From: Ypsolopha sequella
Lineage: Eukaryota; Arthropoda; Insecta; Lepidoptera; Ypsolophidae
Reading direction: 5' to 3'
Length of the DNA: 64,000 nt
NCBI GenBank assembly: GCA_934047225.1
Contig: OW203998.1
Span: 16,693,280-16,757,279, forward strand
In this document: positions 11,860-22,420 of the stretch, piece after piece
Layout of the letters: the number at the start of each line of letters is the position of its first letter
Numbering within the stretch: the first letter of the stretch is position 1
The notes under the pieces: generated by a model
What the model saw: the letters and a program-made list of their open reading frames with translations, nothing else
What the model was told of the DNA's origin: nothing
Databases searched by the model: none
Translations under genes and position numbers: made by a program

Positions 11860-12018
11860 GATTCGCAGGTGGATTGTGAAAAACTCGCCTTTTCTAAATT
11901 AATCGAAACAGAACACATAAAATCAAAATTCACTCAATAGTTATTCAACAAAACCTTATTACCTGTGTTGTGTATGCTGCCATCGCAAAGTTTCCATTGG
12001 TTTCTGTAAATTAGAATT
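11860..12018 (+). repeat. Dispersed repeat N, copy 2
   Basis: Matches 9613-9780. Its last 30 bp (ATCGCAAAGTTTCCATTGGT) reappear inverted at about 12056-12086, forming a hairpin of about 100 bp around poly-A. Confidence 0.6.
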
Positions 12019-12086
12019 ACAAAAAATATGTACTAAAAAAAAAAATTAAATCCTAATTTACAGAAACCAATAGAAACTTTGCGATG

Positions 12087-12440
12087 CCCTCTCAATGTTG
12101 AGATCCAGGTTCCATCCCCAGTCGAGCATGCACCAATGAGTTTTTCGGAATTTATGTGCATGGTATTTTTCTTACTTACCACTTGCTGAACGGTGAACGA
12201 AAAGATCGTAATGAAACCGGGATTCGAACCCGGGACCGAAGGCAAGCGAGAGGTCCCGGGTTCGAATCCCGGTTCAGAGCTCCTCACATCCAGATTTACT
12301 TTTCTTTCTGAGTTTCTATACTGCAATGATATAATGTTAATTTACATCTTTTTGCGATGGATAAATCGCCTAGTGTTCAAACATAGAAATTTATTTCTAT
12401 CATGGTTTCAAAAAATATTAATTGTAAGATAGACCTTAAC
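12087..12440. mobile_element. Head-to-head tRNA-derived SINE pieces with 23-bp palindrome
   Basis: 12215-12237 and 12252-12274 are perfect reverse complements, each carrying the T-arm/B-box core GGTTCGAATCCCGG, separated by 14 nt. To the right the plus-strand piece continues CAGAGCTCCTCACATCCAGA, as in the SINE at 36265-36354, then a tail with CATAGAAATTTATTTCTATC also found at about 36810. To the left the piece reads on the minus strand. Only 3' parts of tRNA heads remain, so no functional tRNA is present. Confidence 0.6.
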
Positions 12441-13115
12441 ATGAAGAAAACTTAAATTACCTTGCACTATTTCAAGTGTTGTAATTTTTTTTTCGAAACC
12501 TTAAAAAGCGTAAAATTATTGTGAACCTAACAGAAATAAAACAAATTTTCTTAAATGTTATGATTTTATTTGACAATAAATAAATAAACACATAGATACA
12601 TTACGCTGCTAAAGCGGTAATCACTTTGCAGTTCAAGCATTTTAATTAATAAAATTTTGTTTTATAAATAGAGCCAATTCTCTTACAAGCAGATCTAATA
12701 TTGCATTTAAAAATAAATATAATCCGGTAAATGAGACCAAAGAAATCACAATGTGGGACTTAAAGAATACAGTTCTTTGACACCAACAAAAATTTAATCT
12801 TAGGAACTTTGCTTTACAACTAAATTACATTAATTGAAAGGAAATTAGGGCACTTTGAATTCGTCTTTACAACTTAGACATTTCATACAACAATGGCTGC
12901 TTTTACTTTGGCTGCTTTTTTATAAATTCTGTGCGTTCGAGATCATAACATCAATAAAATTCTTGTGAGACTAAAAGGCCTACCACACGCGCAAGCTTCA
13001 TCACACTTTTGATTGCGCAATTACAAACACATGCAAAACACATAACAGTTTTACCAACATACGCATTACGCATTGCTCACCGTGTACAACACGGCCTGCG
13101 CAGGCAAAACTGTGG
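12441..13115. other. No gene recognised
   Basis: AT-rich sequence without a supported exon or repeat terminus. Confidence 0.35.
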
Positions 13116-13544
13116 TTAAGGCGATATGTAAAAGTTTTAGCGTCCCTGTTACTCCATATGCGAAAAAACCCTCAGTGCGAGTGGGACGAATTCGTGGAAA
13201 AGTAGCAAAAGGCGGTTTTTTATTAATATAAAATGTGCTAAGCTATTTCTTCAAAAATATTTTCAAGGAGACTTTACAAATACATAATATCCATATTTTT
13301 AATGCAATTTTACAATGAAATTAGTTAGGATTTCAGAATTACAGGAAAAAATAAAACAATTTACAGGTCTTTTCGGAATTAAATTCTATCGAGTAAATTT
13401 TATCCGATCGCGTTTCCCTTCAGTGCGAATCTTAATCAAATACTCAAAAACATTTACCCAAAAATGAAATACGTAGCGTAGATGTAGTTATAGTGCAGTA
13501 AATAGATTCGTAAAAGCCCCATTTTTTTTTTGGTATCGCCTTAA
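13116..13544 (+). mobile_element. TTAA-flanked dispersed element, copy 2 (both ends intact)
   Basis: The left end is TTAA then GGCGATATGTAAAAG; the right end is GGTATCGCC then TTAA. The body holds TTTAGCGTCCCTGTTACTCC and CGAATTCGTGGAAAAGTAGC. TTAA duplication is the target preference of piggyBac-type transposases (known of that superfamily); assignment to it is inference, because no transposase is present. Confidence 0.75.
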
Positions 13545-13599
13545 AGCTTGCGCGTGTTTATAGGCCTATGACGATTATGATCCCACAAAAAGACATTAA

Positions 13600-14033
13600 T
13601 TCCCATAGCTTAATTTCCGGAAGATTTTTTTTTTCAGAGGATATACGCCATGTTAAGGCATAGTTTTCCTTATTTTGGTATTTAAATTAACTATTATTTT
13701 TTTTCATGATTTTTGAAAGAATTGTCGGACATGACGTCACTTGAGAATCTTAGATATTATACTGATTGTTATGTGTGATTGTTTATAAAAAAAAGTGGTC
13801 TGTCTCTGTCTGTCTACTCATCTGTCAAATCAGTCTGAAGCAAATTATTATAAATTGTCTTGATAGCAAAGGACACATTTCTAAACAGCTTTTGCTCAAG
13901 TGACGTCACACGAAGGCAAATGGAAGTTGCAGCTTTATCGTAAAAATATTCATCATCATCATATACATATATAGCTTATTAAACCCAAATTTCGAAATGG
14001 TTTTCGAATTAACACACCTTAAAATAATTTAAT
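13600..14033 (-). mobile_element. Paired-TGACGTCA repeat D, copy 2
   Basis: Minus-strand copy with TGACGTCA at 13732-13739 and 13901-13908, 169 bp apart. It shares TCATCTGTCAAATCAGTCTG and GAAGGCAAATGGAAGTTGCA with the other copies. It ends with the AACACACCTTAA stretch that copy 5 (38675) also carries in reverse. Confidence 0.75.
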
Positions 14034-14307
14034 CTATGCAAATTGTATGGCCTGAACCCAATCACTAACACCATGTAAATAAATAAGTAAATTGTGCTCG
14101 ACTCCACAACAATAGAAAAAAAGGCGTATCTACAATCTAACATTTTTTTATTAATCCGTTTAAAGATACAGCCCAGTATGTTAACATTTTCAAAAATATA
14201 TCAATTTAGTTTTTTGAAATACATGGAATTCTAAGAGGAATGAAAAATATTCCTCTGGGGTACATAGATACAATATTGTTAGTAATGTGTGTAAATGTAA
14301 ATTTAGT

Positions 14308-14961
14308 GTCCGACCGAAGGTTCGGCTGTGGCCGAAAAAGGCACCTTAAGTTAAACATTCGGCAAACCTCATTAGAATTTTGGCCAAAGCCGAAGGTGCA
14401 CCAATCATGGTGAGTTTATCAACTAGTTATCCTAAACAACCGTTTTTTTCGTACACGGTAAGCGTGTTGGCACAATTTCAAAGGCAATATTTTTCCATAT
14501 CTGTTCATAAGATGTAAGTTTCAGCAATTAAACTGCAATCATTTGCCATTAAACTTTTTACAAATGCACTTTTTAGCATTACAAATCATACTACAATCAT
14601 GGGCGTAGCCAGGTTCGGGCTGGAGGGGGCATTTGCCTGCCCCTCCCCCAGCAGGTGCTTGGACCTTCAGACCAGAGTGAATAAAATATTGTTATATGAT
14701 TGCTCTTAAAAAATAAATTATATTTGGGTACTCTTCGACTGTACTTAATTGAACATTCATTCAAAAGTTGTTCCGCGCGTTTGTAGCATGCGTACAGCTT
14801 TCCCTTTCCTGCCCCCCCCCCCAAACAAAATCCTGGCAACGCCCTTCATTACAATAGTATAATAGAAAACTTTCAGCACGGTATCACACCTTCGGCTTCG
14901 GAGAAACACAAAAATCCGGTCTTCGGCTTTGGCCGAAAATCGACCTTCGGTTAGACATTAG
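14308..14961. mobile_element. Inverted-repeat element with TTCGGC-TTGGCCGAA motifs
   Basis: The left end reads TGTCCGACCGAAGGTTCGGC; the right end's reverse complement reads TGTCTAACCGAAGGTCG. Internal GGCCGAA/TTCGGC palindromes recur near both ends. A separate hAT-like miniature element (14598-14847) lies inside, so the host element was interrupted. Confidence 0.6.
14598..14847. mobile_element. hAT-like miniature element, nested
   Basis: Ends are CATGGGCGTAGCCAGG on the left and CCTGGCAACGCCCTTC on the right, imperfect inverted repeats. Flanking 8-mers ACTACAAT (14590-14597) and ATTACAAT (14848-14855) match at 7 of 8, fitting a hAT 8-bp target duplication. The interior has C-rich runs and no complete coding region. 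Confidence 0.65.
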
Positions 14962-15119
14962 TTAGAATAGCTGATTTATAATTTAGTTGTACATTGTGTA
15001 GGCTGAGGCTTGTTATATGTGATATAGTGTCACTATGCTAATAGAATATTAAATTATTATTCATCGACGGCATCATCTTGGACTAAAACGACAATTTTAG
15101 ACAACTTAGGAAGTTTTTT

Positions 15120-15458
15120 TTAAATGCTTATCATTTATACAAGTACCTTTGTTCCGAATTGAGTCTGAAGGATGACTTTCTACAATTTCAAGAGAATGTT
15201 GACAGTCTTATCGACGCGATTCGGAACAACTTTAACGTTACACTCGTTAATACACAACACACATTTAAAATTACATCTTCCGATGTAAAAACTACAGTTT
15301 CTTTAACCTCATCTGGTTTACACCAAATAGTTTTTGTACGCATGTATCTGTATGAAACTACACCAAGACTTTTCTATGCATTATTGCATATATCACAATT
15401 TGTTTTGAAGCATCTCATAATTCGTGATTTAATACTCTTCATTTACTACGCTAGATGA
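15120..15458 (+). other. Unassigned open frame, possible exon
   Basis: The frame is open from about 15120 to the stop at 15456-15458, without an ATG near its start. It contains a plausible protein-like stretch (LKDDFLQFQENVDSLIDAIR near 15162). I do not recognise a family. It could be an exon of an unknown gene on the strand opposite the coiled-coil gene, or chance. No convincing splice acceptor or donor was identified. Confidence 0.2.
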
Positions 15459-16328
15459 TACAATTTCAATTAAGGCGTTACAACATGCGAAAGTGCTGAG
15501 AATAGTAAAATGTTTCACTCGGTAGAATAATTATTGCAAATTTGTTTTTCTAGACATTTGTATTTTTAAATAGCAAAGTTTTCATAAACAACGTCTTTTC
15601 AATTCAATTCAATTTTTATTTTGGCAAATGCAGCCGATGTCGACTATTCTGCCAGTATCACGTGATAGATTGATTGTAAACGTAAATGAGAAAATAAGGT
15701 CTAAAAGGAAAGAAGACCTTGTAGGAGCTGGGACAAACACAAAGTACATGTTAGTAATTTAGTATAAATACTATAAGTAAATAATATAAACTAGAATTTT
15801 GACTTGTGTGAAAAGCGGCCGTTTTTGGCAAGTTAAAATTTTAGCTCATCGAAGACGTTGTCTATGAAAACTTTGCTGTGTAAAAATTGTTCATAGCTAT
15901 TTCTAGACATTTACTTGAGAAGATTTTCAATAATATTCTAGCAAGTACAAAAAATATTTCATTTTCTAAAGTGGCAGCACTTTCGCTTCTTGTAACGCCT
16001 TAAATGGCAGCCTTCATTTTGATAAATATTGACAAAGATACAACACTGAATACTACAAACATGGCGTCACTGCATAGCGATTTTCCGGTGGACAAAATAC
16101 ACAAGCTATTTCTAGAAACAGATATCTCGACCCATTTGATGAATGCAATCTCAGTTCTTATCAAAGAGTGAATTCAAAAATAAGTTGTCTACCTAGCGTA
16201 AATATAAACTAGCTTACAGTAATCAGCTGCGGAAAGCGGCTATTCATACTTCATACTCTATAACAAAATATGCTAATACACAAAATACAATGGAATGTTA
16301 CAATGGTTGTCTTCTAGCTAACGTGGAA
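15459..16328 (-). other. 3' flank of the coiled-coil gene, probable 3' UTR within
   Basis: This lies downstream of the stop codon of the minus-strand gene. Read on the minus strand, an AATAAA-type signal is visible near 15615-15620, so a 3' UTR of about 700 nt is possible. No other feature was recognised. Confidence 0.3.
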
Positions 16329-18662
16329 TTAAACATCAGTCTCAGTTTTGCTACTTGTGCGTCGGCTTCGTCCAAGTGATTCCGGATTGGCCCAATGAGG
16401 ACCACTTAGCAGGAATTTCTTCACATTATACTCCATTCTTGCCAATTCTTCTGCTGTTATCTCTTTGTCACCATTTAAGACGTCATTTATATTCTTACTG
16501 AGTTCATATTCTGCACTGTTACGCATTGTTGTAGCATTGCTTGCTTCTCCGTCATTTGGGTCGCACTCGACGGGAAATTCAGTTTCTTTTGGGACGTTTT
16601 TGACAGTTGCAACGTTTGTACTGTTGCTTTTCATTGACTGAGTTGCTCTTCGAATCTCGTGATTGTTGTGGATGAAATTCTTATGATCGTCTCTTGAGTA
16701 CGACTTTGAGTATTTGCTGACTGGATGTGGCATGTTAAGTGCAAGTTCATTCAAAGTGTCTGTTAGTCGGCTAAGCCTGCTCTCTCTTCTAGCGAGTTTT
16801 GTGTTGAACGAAACGTCATCTTCAGAGACCAACGGATCATTAAAGTTATTCTGCTGCTCAAGGTTTTGCTCAACCCACTCAGCAACTCTCAGCAATTGTT
16901 GCTTTTGCAATATTGCTGCTGAGTCATCGCTTGATAGCGAGCTTGTACTCTGTTCATTTGTGAAAACTTTCTTAATTTCTTTTACTTTTAGGTGCGTTTG
17001 CGTTAAATTTGGGTAAACGTTGACAACAGTTGGCATATTCGCTTTACCACCAACCTCCTTTTTTGCGATTTTTGGAGCCTCGCCTTGGGGTGGAAGATCT
17101 TTGGAAATCTTGGTATTTTCTAAAGAGTGCAGCTGAGACATATTTATATTTCTAAGAGGACGCGCGTACTGACTAGACAGTTTTTGTTCGTAGCGATCAA
17201 AATTAAATATTTTGATGTCGTGGTTGTCAGTGGGCGTAAAAGCATTCGGATCAGTTTTATTGGCAAGATTGGCAATTATATTTCCCTCGTTATCCTTATA
17301 TTTTGCATCAAGGGTATTGTTTGTGATCAGATTGAAATCATTTAGTAGATTATCAACTTCAGTCCCGTTTTTCTGACTGCTGATACTGTGTGCTTGGTTG
17401 TTATTGTTCTCTGAACTATTTGAAAAATTATGAGTTTTTAATGGTTGCAACGGCGATGACGATACATTCATGAGAATAGGATTAATGTTTGTATTTTTAA
17501 CAGCAGCATTCATTTCTTTAACGTTATTATCAATGTGAACATCAATTAAAGTGCTTTCGACCACGACAGTGTCATTTTTGAAGTCATTTATTGCATCGTC
17601 ATTGTTTTTATCCAGGAAGTTATCAGCCAAGTCTTTGAAAATCGAGTTTTCGTTACATTTACTTTGACGTCTGTACAATACAGGAGGCACATCTGGTTGT
17701 GCATTATCAAGTAGAATATTTTTGGATCCAGCCTGCATTCGAAGAGAGCAAAATCTGGGACCCGGCCCTACTTGTGTGTTCGATTTGTGAGTACTTGTTG
17801 TTGATTTAGCTATAGAAGACGTCCTGCTTACAGCCCCCATGGAACTGTGAGAATTCTTTCTCAAATTAATATTGTCTACGCTTTGGTTTTCAATTACAGT
17901 TTTGGGGTCTCTAGCAACCGGCAAATCTTTTATGAGAACATCTTCGTTAACTATACTGTTACTACTTCTCTTACTAGAAATAGGAGTTTTTGTGCGATCG
18001 CAGAGTTTATGATGAACAGCTGGCTCCATACTCATGCCGTTGCTTTTTCTGATTTGCTTCAAATCCTCACCTATCTTAGTAATTATTTCTTTTTGGACTA
18101 TCGCATCAATTTTGCTTTTTTCTTCAGTTTTAATGCCATCATTGACAACATCATTCGGTTTTACGACTTTGAGCATTTCACTTTCAGGTATGACTTTGGG
18201 ATTGTCAATAACTGGTTGCGGTAAAATATACAAAGGGCCTGGTAACGAAGGCCCTGGGTTCTTATCGTTGATAAGTTTAACAGCATGAGGCGAAGCACTT
18301 CTGATACTCAAATTGGAATGGATAGACTTGATTTCAGAATTACAGTTGAGACAAAGTGAGTTTTTCATTTCGCCGCTCATTGTTGTCTGCGAGGCGACAG
18401 AATAATGGCTATCGTTGTAGCAGAAGGGTTTATTCTGCGTGTTTGAGCATGTACAAGTATCGCAATGTTTGGTTACTGTATCTTGGATACTGTCCTCGAG
18501 GATTTTGGACATCAGTGAGGCGGATATATTGAATTCGTACTCACTTGAATCAAAAGTTTCATTTTCGTTACCATTCTTGGAATGTGTGGATGAGCTGGAC
18601 TGGCCTGCTTTGGTTTTGGACATCACGTACTGTGATACTCTTGCTTGAGTGTCAACTGACAG
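16329..18662 (-). CDS. TJAP1/BEGAIN-like coiled-coil protein, last coding exon
   Basis: Terminal exon of the four-exon minus-strand gene. It begins after an acceptor (TTCTTTACAG) with codons LSVDTQARVSQYVMSKTK and runs 777 codons to a TAA. With three upstream exons it gives residues 146-922 of the visible protein. The body is hydrophilic, rich in Asn, Ser, Asp and Lys, and largely disordered-looking. Two CxxC pairs are visible (Cys212/215 and Cys249/252, plus Cys217 and Cys226). Conserved-looking islands are LLRVAEWVEQNLEQQ (about 730-745) and EELARMEYNVKKFLLSG (about 883-900). A 2.3-kb open frame in AT-rich DNA, in phase with its neighbours, is strong evidence of selection. Shadow frames opposite are ignored. 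The family name rests on the upstream coiled-coil exons; the function, probably junctional or Golgi scaffolding as in vertebrate relatives, is inference. Confidence 0.85.
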   Translation of the reverse strand: MSVDTQARVSQYVMSKTKAGQSSSSTHSKNGNENETFDSSEYEFNISASLMSKILEDSIQDTVTKHCDTCTCSNTQNKPFCYNDSHYSVASQTTMSGEMKNSLCLNCNSEIKSIHSNLSIRSASPHAVKLINDKNPGPSLPGPLYILPQPVIDNPKVIPESEMLKVVKPNDVVNDGIKTEEKSKIDAIVQKEIITKIGEDLKQIRKSNGMSMEPAVHHKLCDRTKTPISSKRSSNSIVNEDVLIKDLPVARDPKTVIENQSVDNINLRKNSHSSMGAVSRTSSIAKSTTSTHKSNTQVGPGPRFCSLRMQAGSKNILLDNAQPDVPPVLYRRQSKCNENSIFKDLADNFLDKNNDDAINDFKNDTVVVESTLIDVHIDNNVKEMNAAVKNTNINPILMNVSSSPLQPLKTHNFSNSSENNNNQAHSISSQKNGTEVDNLLNDFNLITNNTLDAKYKDNEGNIIANLANKTDPNAFTPTDNHDIKIFNFDRYEQKLSSQYARPLRNINMSQLHSLENTKISKDLPPQGEAPKIAKKEVGGKANMPTVVNVYPNLTQTHLKVKEIKKVFTNEQSTSSLSSDDSAAILQKQQLLRVAEWVEQNLEQQNNFNDPLVSEDDVSFNTKLARRESRLSRLTDTLNELALNMPHPVSKYSKSYSRDDHKNFIHNNHEIRRATQSMKSNSTNVATVKNVPKETEFPVECDPNDGEASNATTMRNSAEYELSKNINDVLNGDKEITAEELARMEYNVKKFLLSGPHWANPESLGRSRRTSSKTETDV

Positions 18663-20587
18663 CTGTAAAGAATATGAGCAGGAATGATAATTTGAAGGAA
18701 ATGTAAAAAAAAAAATAGGGACTTTTTAAAGGTGTATCTGTGACGTGCTTCAAAACTTTAACAGAGGTACTGATCAGACTCGAATTTTGTACTAATTTTT
18801 TCGATATTACGTGAACACTTCATAAAAAAGTTGAATACGTAGTAGCGAATTTGTAAGACAAGATCAATAACGACCATCTTGCAATTTTTTCGGTTTCTAA
18901 TTTTTAATGCAACTAGATTTAAAATTCAATTTTGCGTGACTTGCCAATAGCAATTATCTCAAATTGAATGAGTTATTCGATAATATATTATTTTATATTG
19001 TTTAATATAAAATTATCGCTTAATATTTTTTAACGTTTCTTTCGCCTCCTGTAAAATTTTACTTTTGTTAGACGTTATTGGTCCTTAACCGTCGCTGCTT
19101 GTGTGTAAAATAGAGAAGAGAAGAACTAGAACAAAAGTTGTTCAGTATGACCAGTAGAATCCAATAATCATGAAATATGACACCCCTGTGCTGTTATTTA
19201 AATTAATTTAACAGCCCATCTTTGATGATGTAACACTTTCGCAGAAACTTCACGAGGGAATATTAAAAGAACCATATTTCCAATCAGATTACATTCACAT
19301 TGACAAAACGTATGTTTGACAAACTATTTAATGGTAAAGATTGAGAAATCTTAAATTGGATATTGATAAATAAGCGATATAACTAACGAGCCTACCGCGA
19401 TATTTTTTTTAGCTCTTTTTACGAAAAGGACAACGGACGTTTCGAGGCAGTTGCATGTCTCGTGGTCTACGGGAAACTGGCAAATATGGCGAGGCGCAGT
19501 GATGAGATACAGATGCACAGGCAGATGCAGAGGCACAAGTATTTTCCTTCTACTAGCAAAAACATTTTAGTCTTTAAAAATTGTTGATGAAAGGTCACAT
19601 GATCTTTTTGACCCTGACCATTTTAAAGATGGTCACATGTTCAGGAGGTACTCAGACAAAACAGGCGACATCCAAGACTAAAAATGGAAGTGTCCTGAGG
19701 TTAACAGAAAACCAGCGTTAATGCCCTATATCAAAGGTATTACGGATACGATAGGAACAGCATTAAATAAATAATCCATTAAGACTGTGTATGTATACTC
19801 CGTTATCCAAAGTAGCGAGCCATTAACGCACACCAAATGATGTGAATACTTTTCAAAATCCAGGTGTCCATTGTTGTGTATTATGTAGGATAGTATGGGT
19901 GTAAGCGCACTTTCGTTGAGCAGTCAGTCTCGTAATAAATGGTGAACTGGACACATGTGTATTATTTAGCAGTGGCGACGAGGATGGGATACAATGCAGC
20001 TGTGGAAGTTCCTACATTGGCAAAACAAAACGCAGCATACAGGAAATGGTCAAGGAACACATAGCAGCTGTGAAAAACCCGGCAGATGTACAAATCAGCG
20101 ATAGCAGAACATCTTTTAGAATCCGGGACCACGCACTGGATAGAACTGCATGACCCGAAAATTCTCTCCACTGATCGCCATTACTACCCTAGAATTGTGC
20201 GTGAAACGATTGAAACCAAGAAACATCCAAATAATTTCAATCAGGAAGATGGCTTCAAATTGTTTTCCACATGGAGTCCAGTTATTGGTAAATTTTAATC
20301 GCGGGATTCCTCTCTTAGTGCATCTCCGGATAATGAGAGTTGTGTGCCGTCCGTAAACCGATAACAATTATATTTTAAAGACTTAAAATGTTTTTGCGGG
20401 TAGAAGGAAGATACTTTTGTCGTCACCTGCATTTCATCAATGCGCATCGCCATACTTGCCAGTTTCCTCTAGACCACGAGACATGCAACTGCCTCGAAAC
20501 GTCGTTTGTCTTTTTCGTAAAAAAGGGTAAAAAATTTGATCGCAGTAGACCCGTTTATACATATTACAAAGCGATAGGTACACCTAC
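18663..20587 (-). other. Intron between last two exons; contains Penelope-like relic
   Basis: The donor is GTAGGT at the 20587 end and the acceptor TTCTTTACAG at the 18663 end (minus strand). The phase is 0. The Penelope-like element occupies 19382-20545; the rest is AT-rich without features. Confidence 0.7.
19382..20545 (+). mobile_element. Penelope-like retroelement relic with inverted flanking repeats
   Basis: Plus-strand translation from 19989 reads CSCGSSYIGKTKRSIQ and continues, after one frameshift near 20090, through SAIAEHLLESGTTHW, RETIETKKHPNNFN, and FKLFSTWSPVIGKF to a stop near 20298. This is the GIY-YIG endonuclease end of Penelope-like elements (YIG, EH, and FN-DG-x-W positions visible). 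It is flanked by about 160-bp inverted repeats (19400-19560 and 20385-20540) sharing CGAGACATGCAACTGCCTCG and GAAACGTCG, like the pLTR repeats of the class. No reverse-transcriptase part is visible. Frameshifted and dead. Confidence 0.75.
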
Positions 20588-20671
20588 ATTATCCAGTTTC
20601 TGTGCCACGAAGTTATCAGGCTTGCACTGCAGGAGCTGAATGGCCAGGTTCATGTCATTTTTGTATCTCTC
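20588..20671 (-). CDS. TJAP1/BEGAIN-like coiled-coil protein, internal exon (84 nt)
   Basis: The acceptor TTATTTCAG precedes and the donor GTAGGT follows. Its 28 codons (residues 118-145) read ERYKNDMNLAIQLLQCKPDN and then FVAQKLDN. The phrase N-E-R-Y-x-x-D-x-N-L-A-x-Q-L-L-x-C, formed across the junction with the preceding exon (which ends LQKEN), is the most diagnostic segment. I know it as the end of the coiled coil in TJAP1 and BEGAIN family proteins. Phase 0 at both ends; removal would keep the frame. The right flanking repeat of the Penelope-like relic ends about 40 bp away. Confidence 0.85.
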
Positions 20672-22245
20672 CTGAAATAACAAGAGAAAGAAAATATAAT
20701 TGCTAAATAAGAATAAACAGTCTTAAGTTTATTGGGTTACTTCCAGGAATACCAAAATAACGACAAGTAAAACCAGTCCACAGACTGCTTACTAAAACGA
20801 TGTTAACGCTTTCCCATAGATGGCGTTAGTTATTGAAAAATAAAACACTAGTTTAAGATATGTAATTTTGCGCACGGTATACAGGCACAGTATCTAACAT
20901 ATTTTGTATTAAAAAATTGTTCATCAAGATGTTTCTGAAGTTTCACTAAGTGCCAGCAATAGCAAGTATTAATTATGTTAATAAAATACAGTACTTTCAT
21001 CTCGCGAAGCGAAGCGCGCTTAGCTTGTGGTTATAAAGTGTAGAAACAAGGTGTGAATGTGAGGAGCTCTTAGTACCGTTATAGTAAAAACAGAATAGTA
21101 AATAGTAAAATAACTCCCGCGCCGCGCGAGACTTAAATGCCTATTGTTGCAGGGTTGTCACTGTCTTTTGGTTCTACAGCTAAGTCCCATTTAGTTTTAT
21201 AGCTATAATATTTAAAAATTACTACATAATAATACGTACCTATTTAGTTTCCTTTCAAAAAATCAATATTCGGTGCCCATTCCTAACGATCCGGTGACGT
21301 TATAATTCTCGAAAAAAAATCCTAGCTTTACATTACAACAAACTCCAAATAACTAAAATACAAGAAAATTAACACAAAGCATATGGCGTCAGCTCAGATT
21401 TATTGTTAAATGGTTTATAATATAACACCTTAGCTCGAATTCAAGTTTCGCCCCCACTTCTCCGCGCCTCAGCGGGGCTGAATCGAATCGGAGGTCGGGG
21501 GTCGGGCGGCAGGGCGGTCCAGGTTAGGCTAAAACACGCGCGATAATTTAGGTATTTTCTTTCTACGGTGATGACAATGGTTTTTTATTTTTATTTTATA
21601 GCCTGCAGCTGCTTTATACTAATATCAGTTATATTATGCAAAGTTTCAGATCTAATTTCACGTATTCATTGAATGCTATCGGTTTATTGTACGGTTTGGA
21701 GGTAACTTAATCATATTTTCACAGCGTTGACACAGCATTAGTCCTCAACTTTACCATATATTTATTTCAGAGTGATTGTTGCAGTATTTGTTGGTATAAA
21801 TCAAGATCATGCGAAGCGAAGTGAGGTATTATAGGCCCTTAAAAATCAAACTCAAACGAACGCGACTGCGGAGCGCGGCGGCGGCAGGCGTTACCAACTC
21901 ACCCCGATCGTCCCGACTTAGCAAGTAGCGTTGTGTGAGTGCTGTGGTTCGTTCGTAGTGGCACGCAGCAGGCACGCACACGTCTTAGAAGATAGCCTAC
22001 TATTCTGTTTTTACTATGGTACCGACTGGGTGAAGTCGGAAGTGTGTACAGGATCTCTATTCAAGCGTCGGTATGTAATATGGTATACGTCCACACTTCC
22101 AACTTCGCCCACATCTCGGACGGTATTGAGATCTCCTGCGCTCACGCACACATTCACAACATGTTTTTACAATTACCACAAGCCACATGTGATAAAGCGC
22201 GCGTTGCTATGTGCGATAAAATTACCTATTGATATGAATACTAAC
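20672..22245 (-). other. Intron; contains GC-rich repeat block
   Basis: Donor GTTAGT at the 22245 end, acceptor at 20672. GC-rich, CpG-dense material lies around 21100-21130, 21450-21540 and 21850-22000. Confidence 0.7.
21072..22026. repeat. GC-rich block bounded by short inverted repeats; includes repeat M copy 1
   Basis: ATAGTAAAAACAGAATAGTA at about 21080-21100 recurs inverted at about 21998-22018. Inside, 21424-21815 is repeat M, shared with 40197-40670: TTCAAGTTTCGCCCCCACTT, CTCAGCGGGGCTGAATCG, TATAGCCTGCAGCTGCTTTA, TTTGGAGGTAACTT and TTGCAGTATTTGTTGGTATA. The rest is rich in GCG. It may be one composite element inserted in the intron. Confidence 0.55.
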
Positions 22246-22420
22246 ATTTTCCTTCTGCAGCATGCTGTAATTATGCTTGGACTCAGCCAGTCTCACCGAC
22301 AGGGTGGCTATGTCTTTAGTCAACTGGTTTTTGTCACTTTTCATCTTGTCAACCATTTGTAGCAACTTGTCTTCAAGGACTTGATTCAGTTTTTGAACTC
22401 TTTTGTGCGAATCATACAGT
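22246..22420 (-). CDS. TJAP1/BEGAIN-like coiled-coil protein, internal exon (175 nt)
   Basis: The acceptor CTCCTTTTCAG and donor GTTAGT fit the consensus. The exon begins with the third base of an Arg codon split across the intron, then reads LYDSHKRVQKLNQVLEDKLL, and ends LSVRLAESKHNYSMLQKEN (residues 59-117). The heptad pattern of Leu, Val and Ile with many Lys/Glu/Gln indicates a parallel coiled coil. Phase 2 in and phase 0 out match both neighbours exactly. The order of segments (LYDSH, N-x-x-LEDKL, L-x-x-RL) parallels TJAP1-family coiled coils. The last two points support a real spliced gene. Confidence 0.85.

Noticed and set aside
12033..12432. Two overlapping opposite frames with mirrored EPGFEP and GSNPG-like peptides
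   Set aside because: They arise from translating the tRNA B-box palindrome on both strands, not from protein genes.
16714..18648. Plus-strand frames opposite the last exon of the coiled-coil gene
   Set aside because: They are shadows; translations are Cys/Phe/Ser-rich without domain sense.
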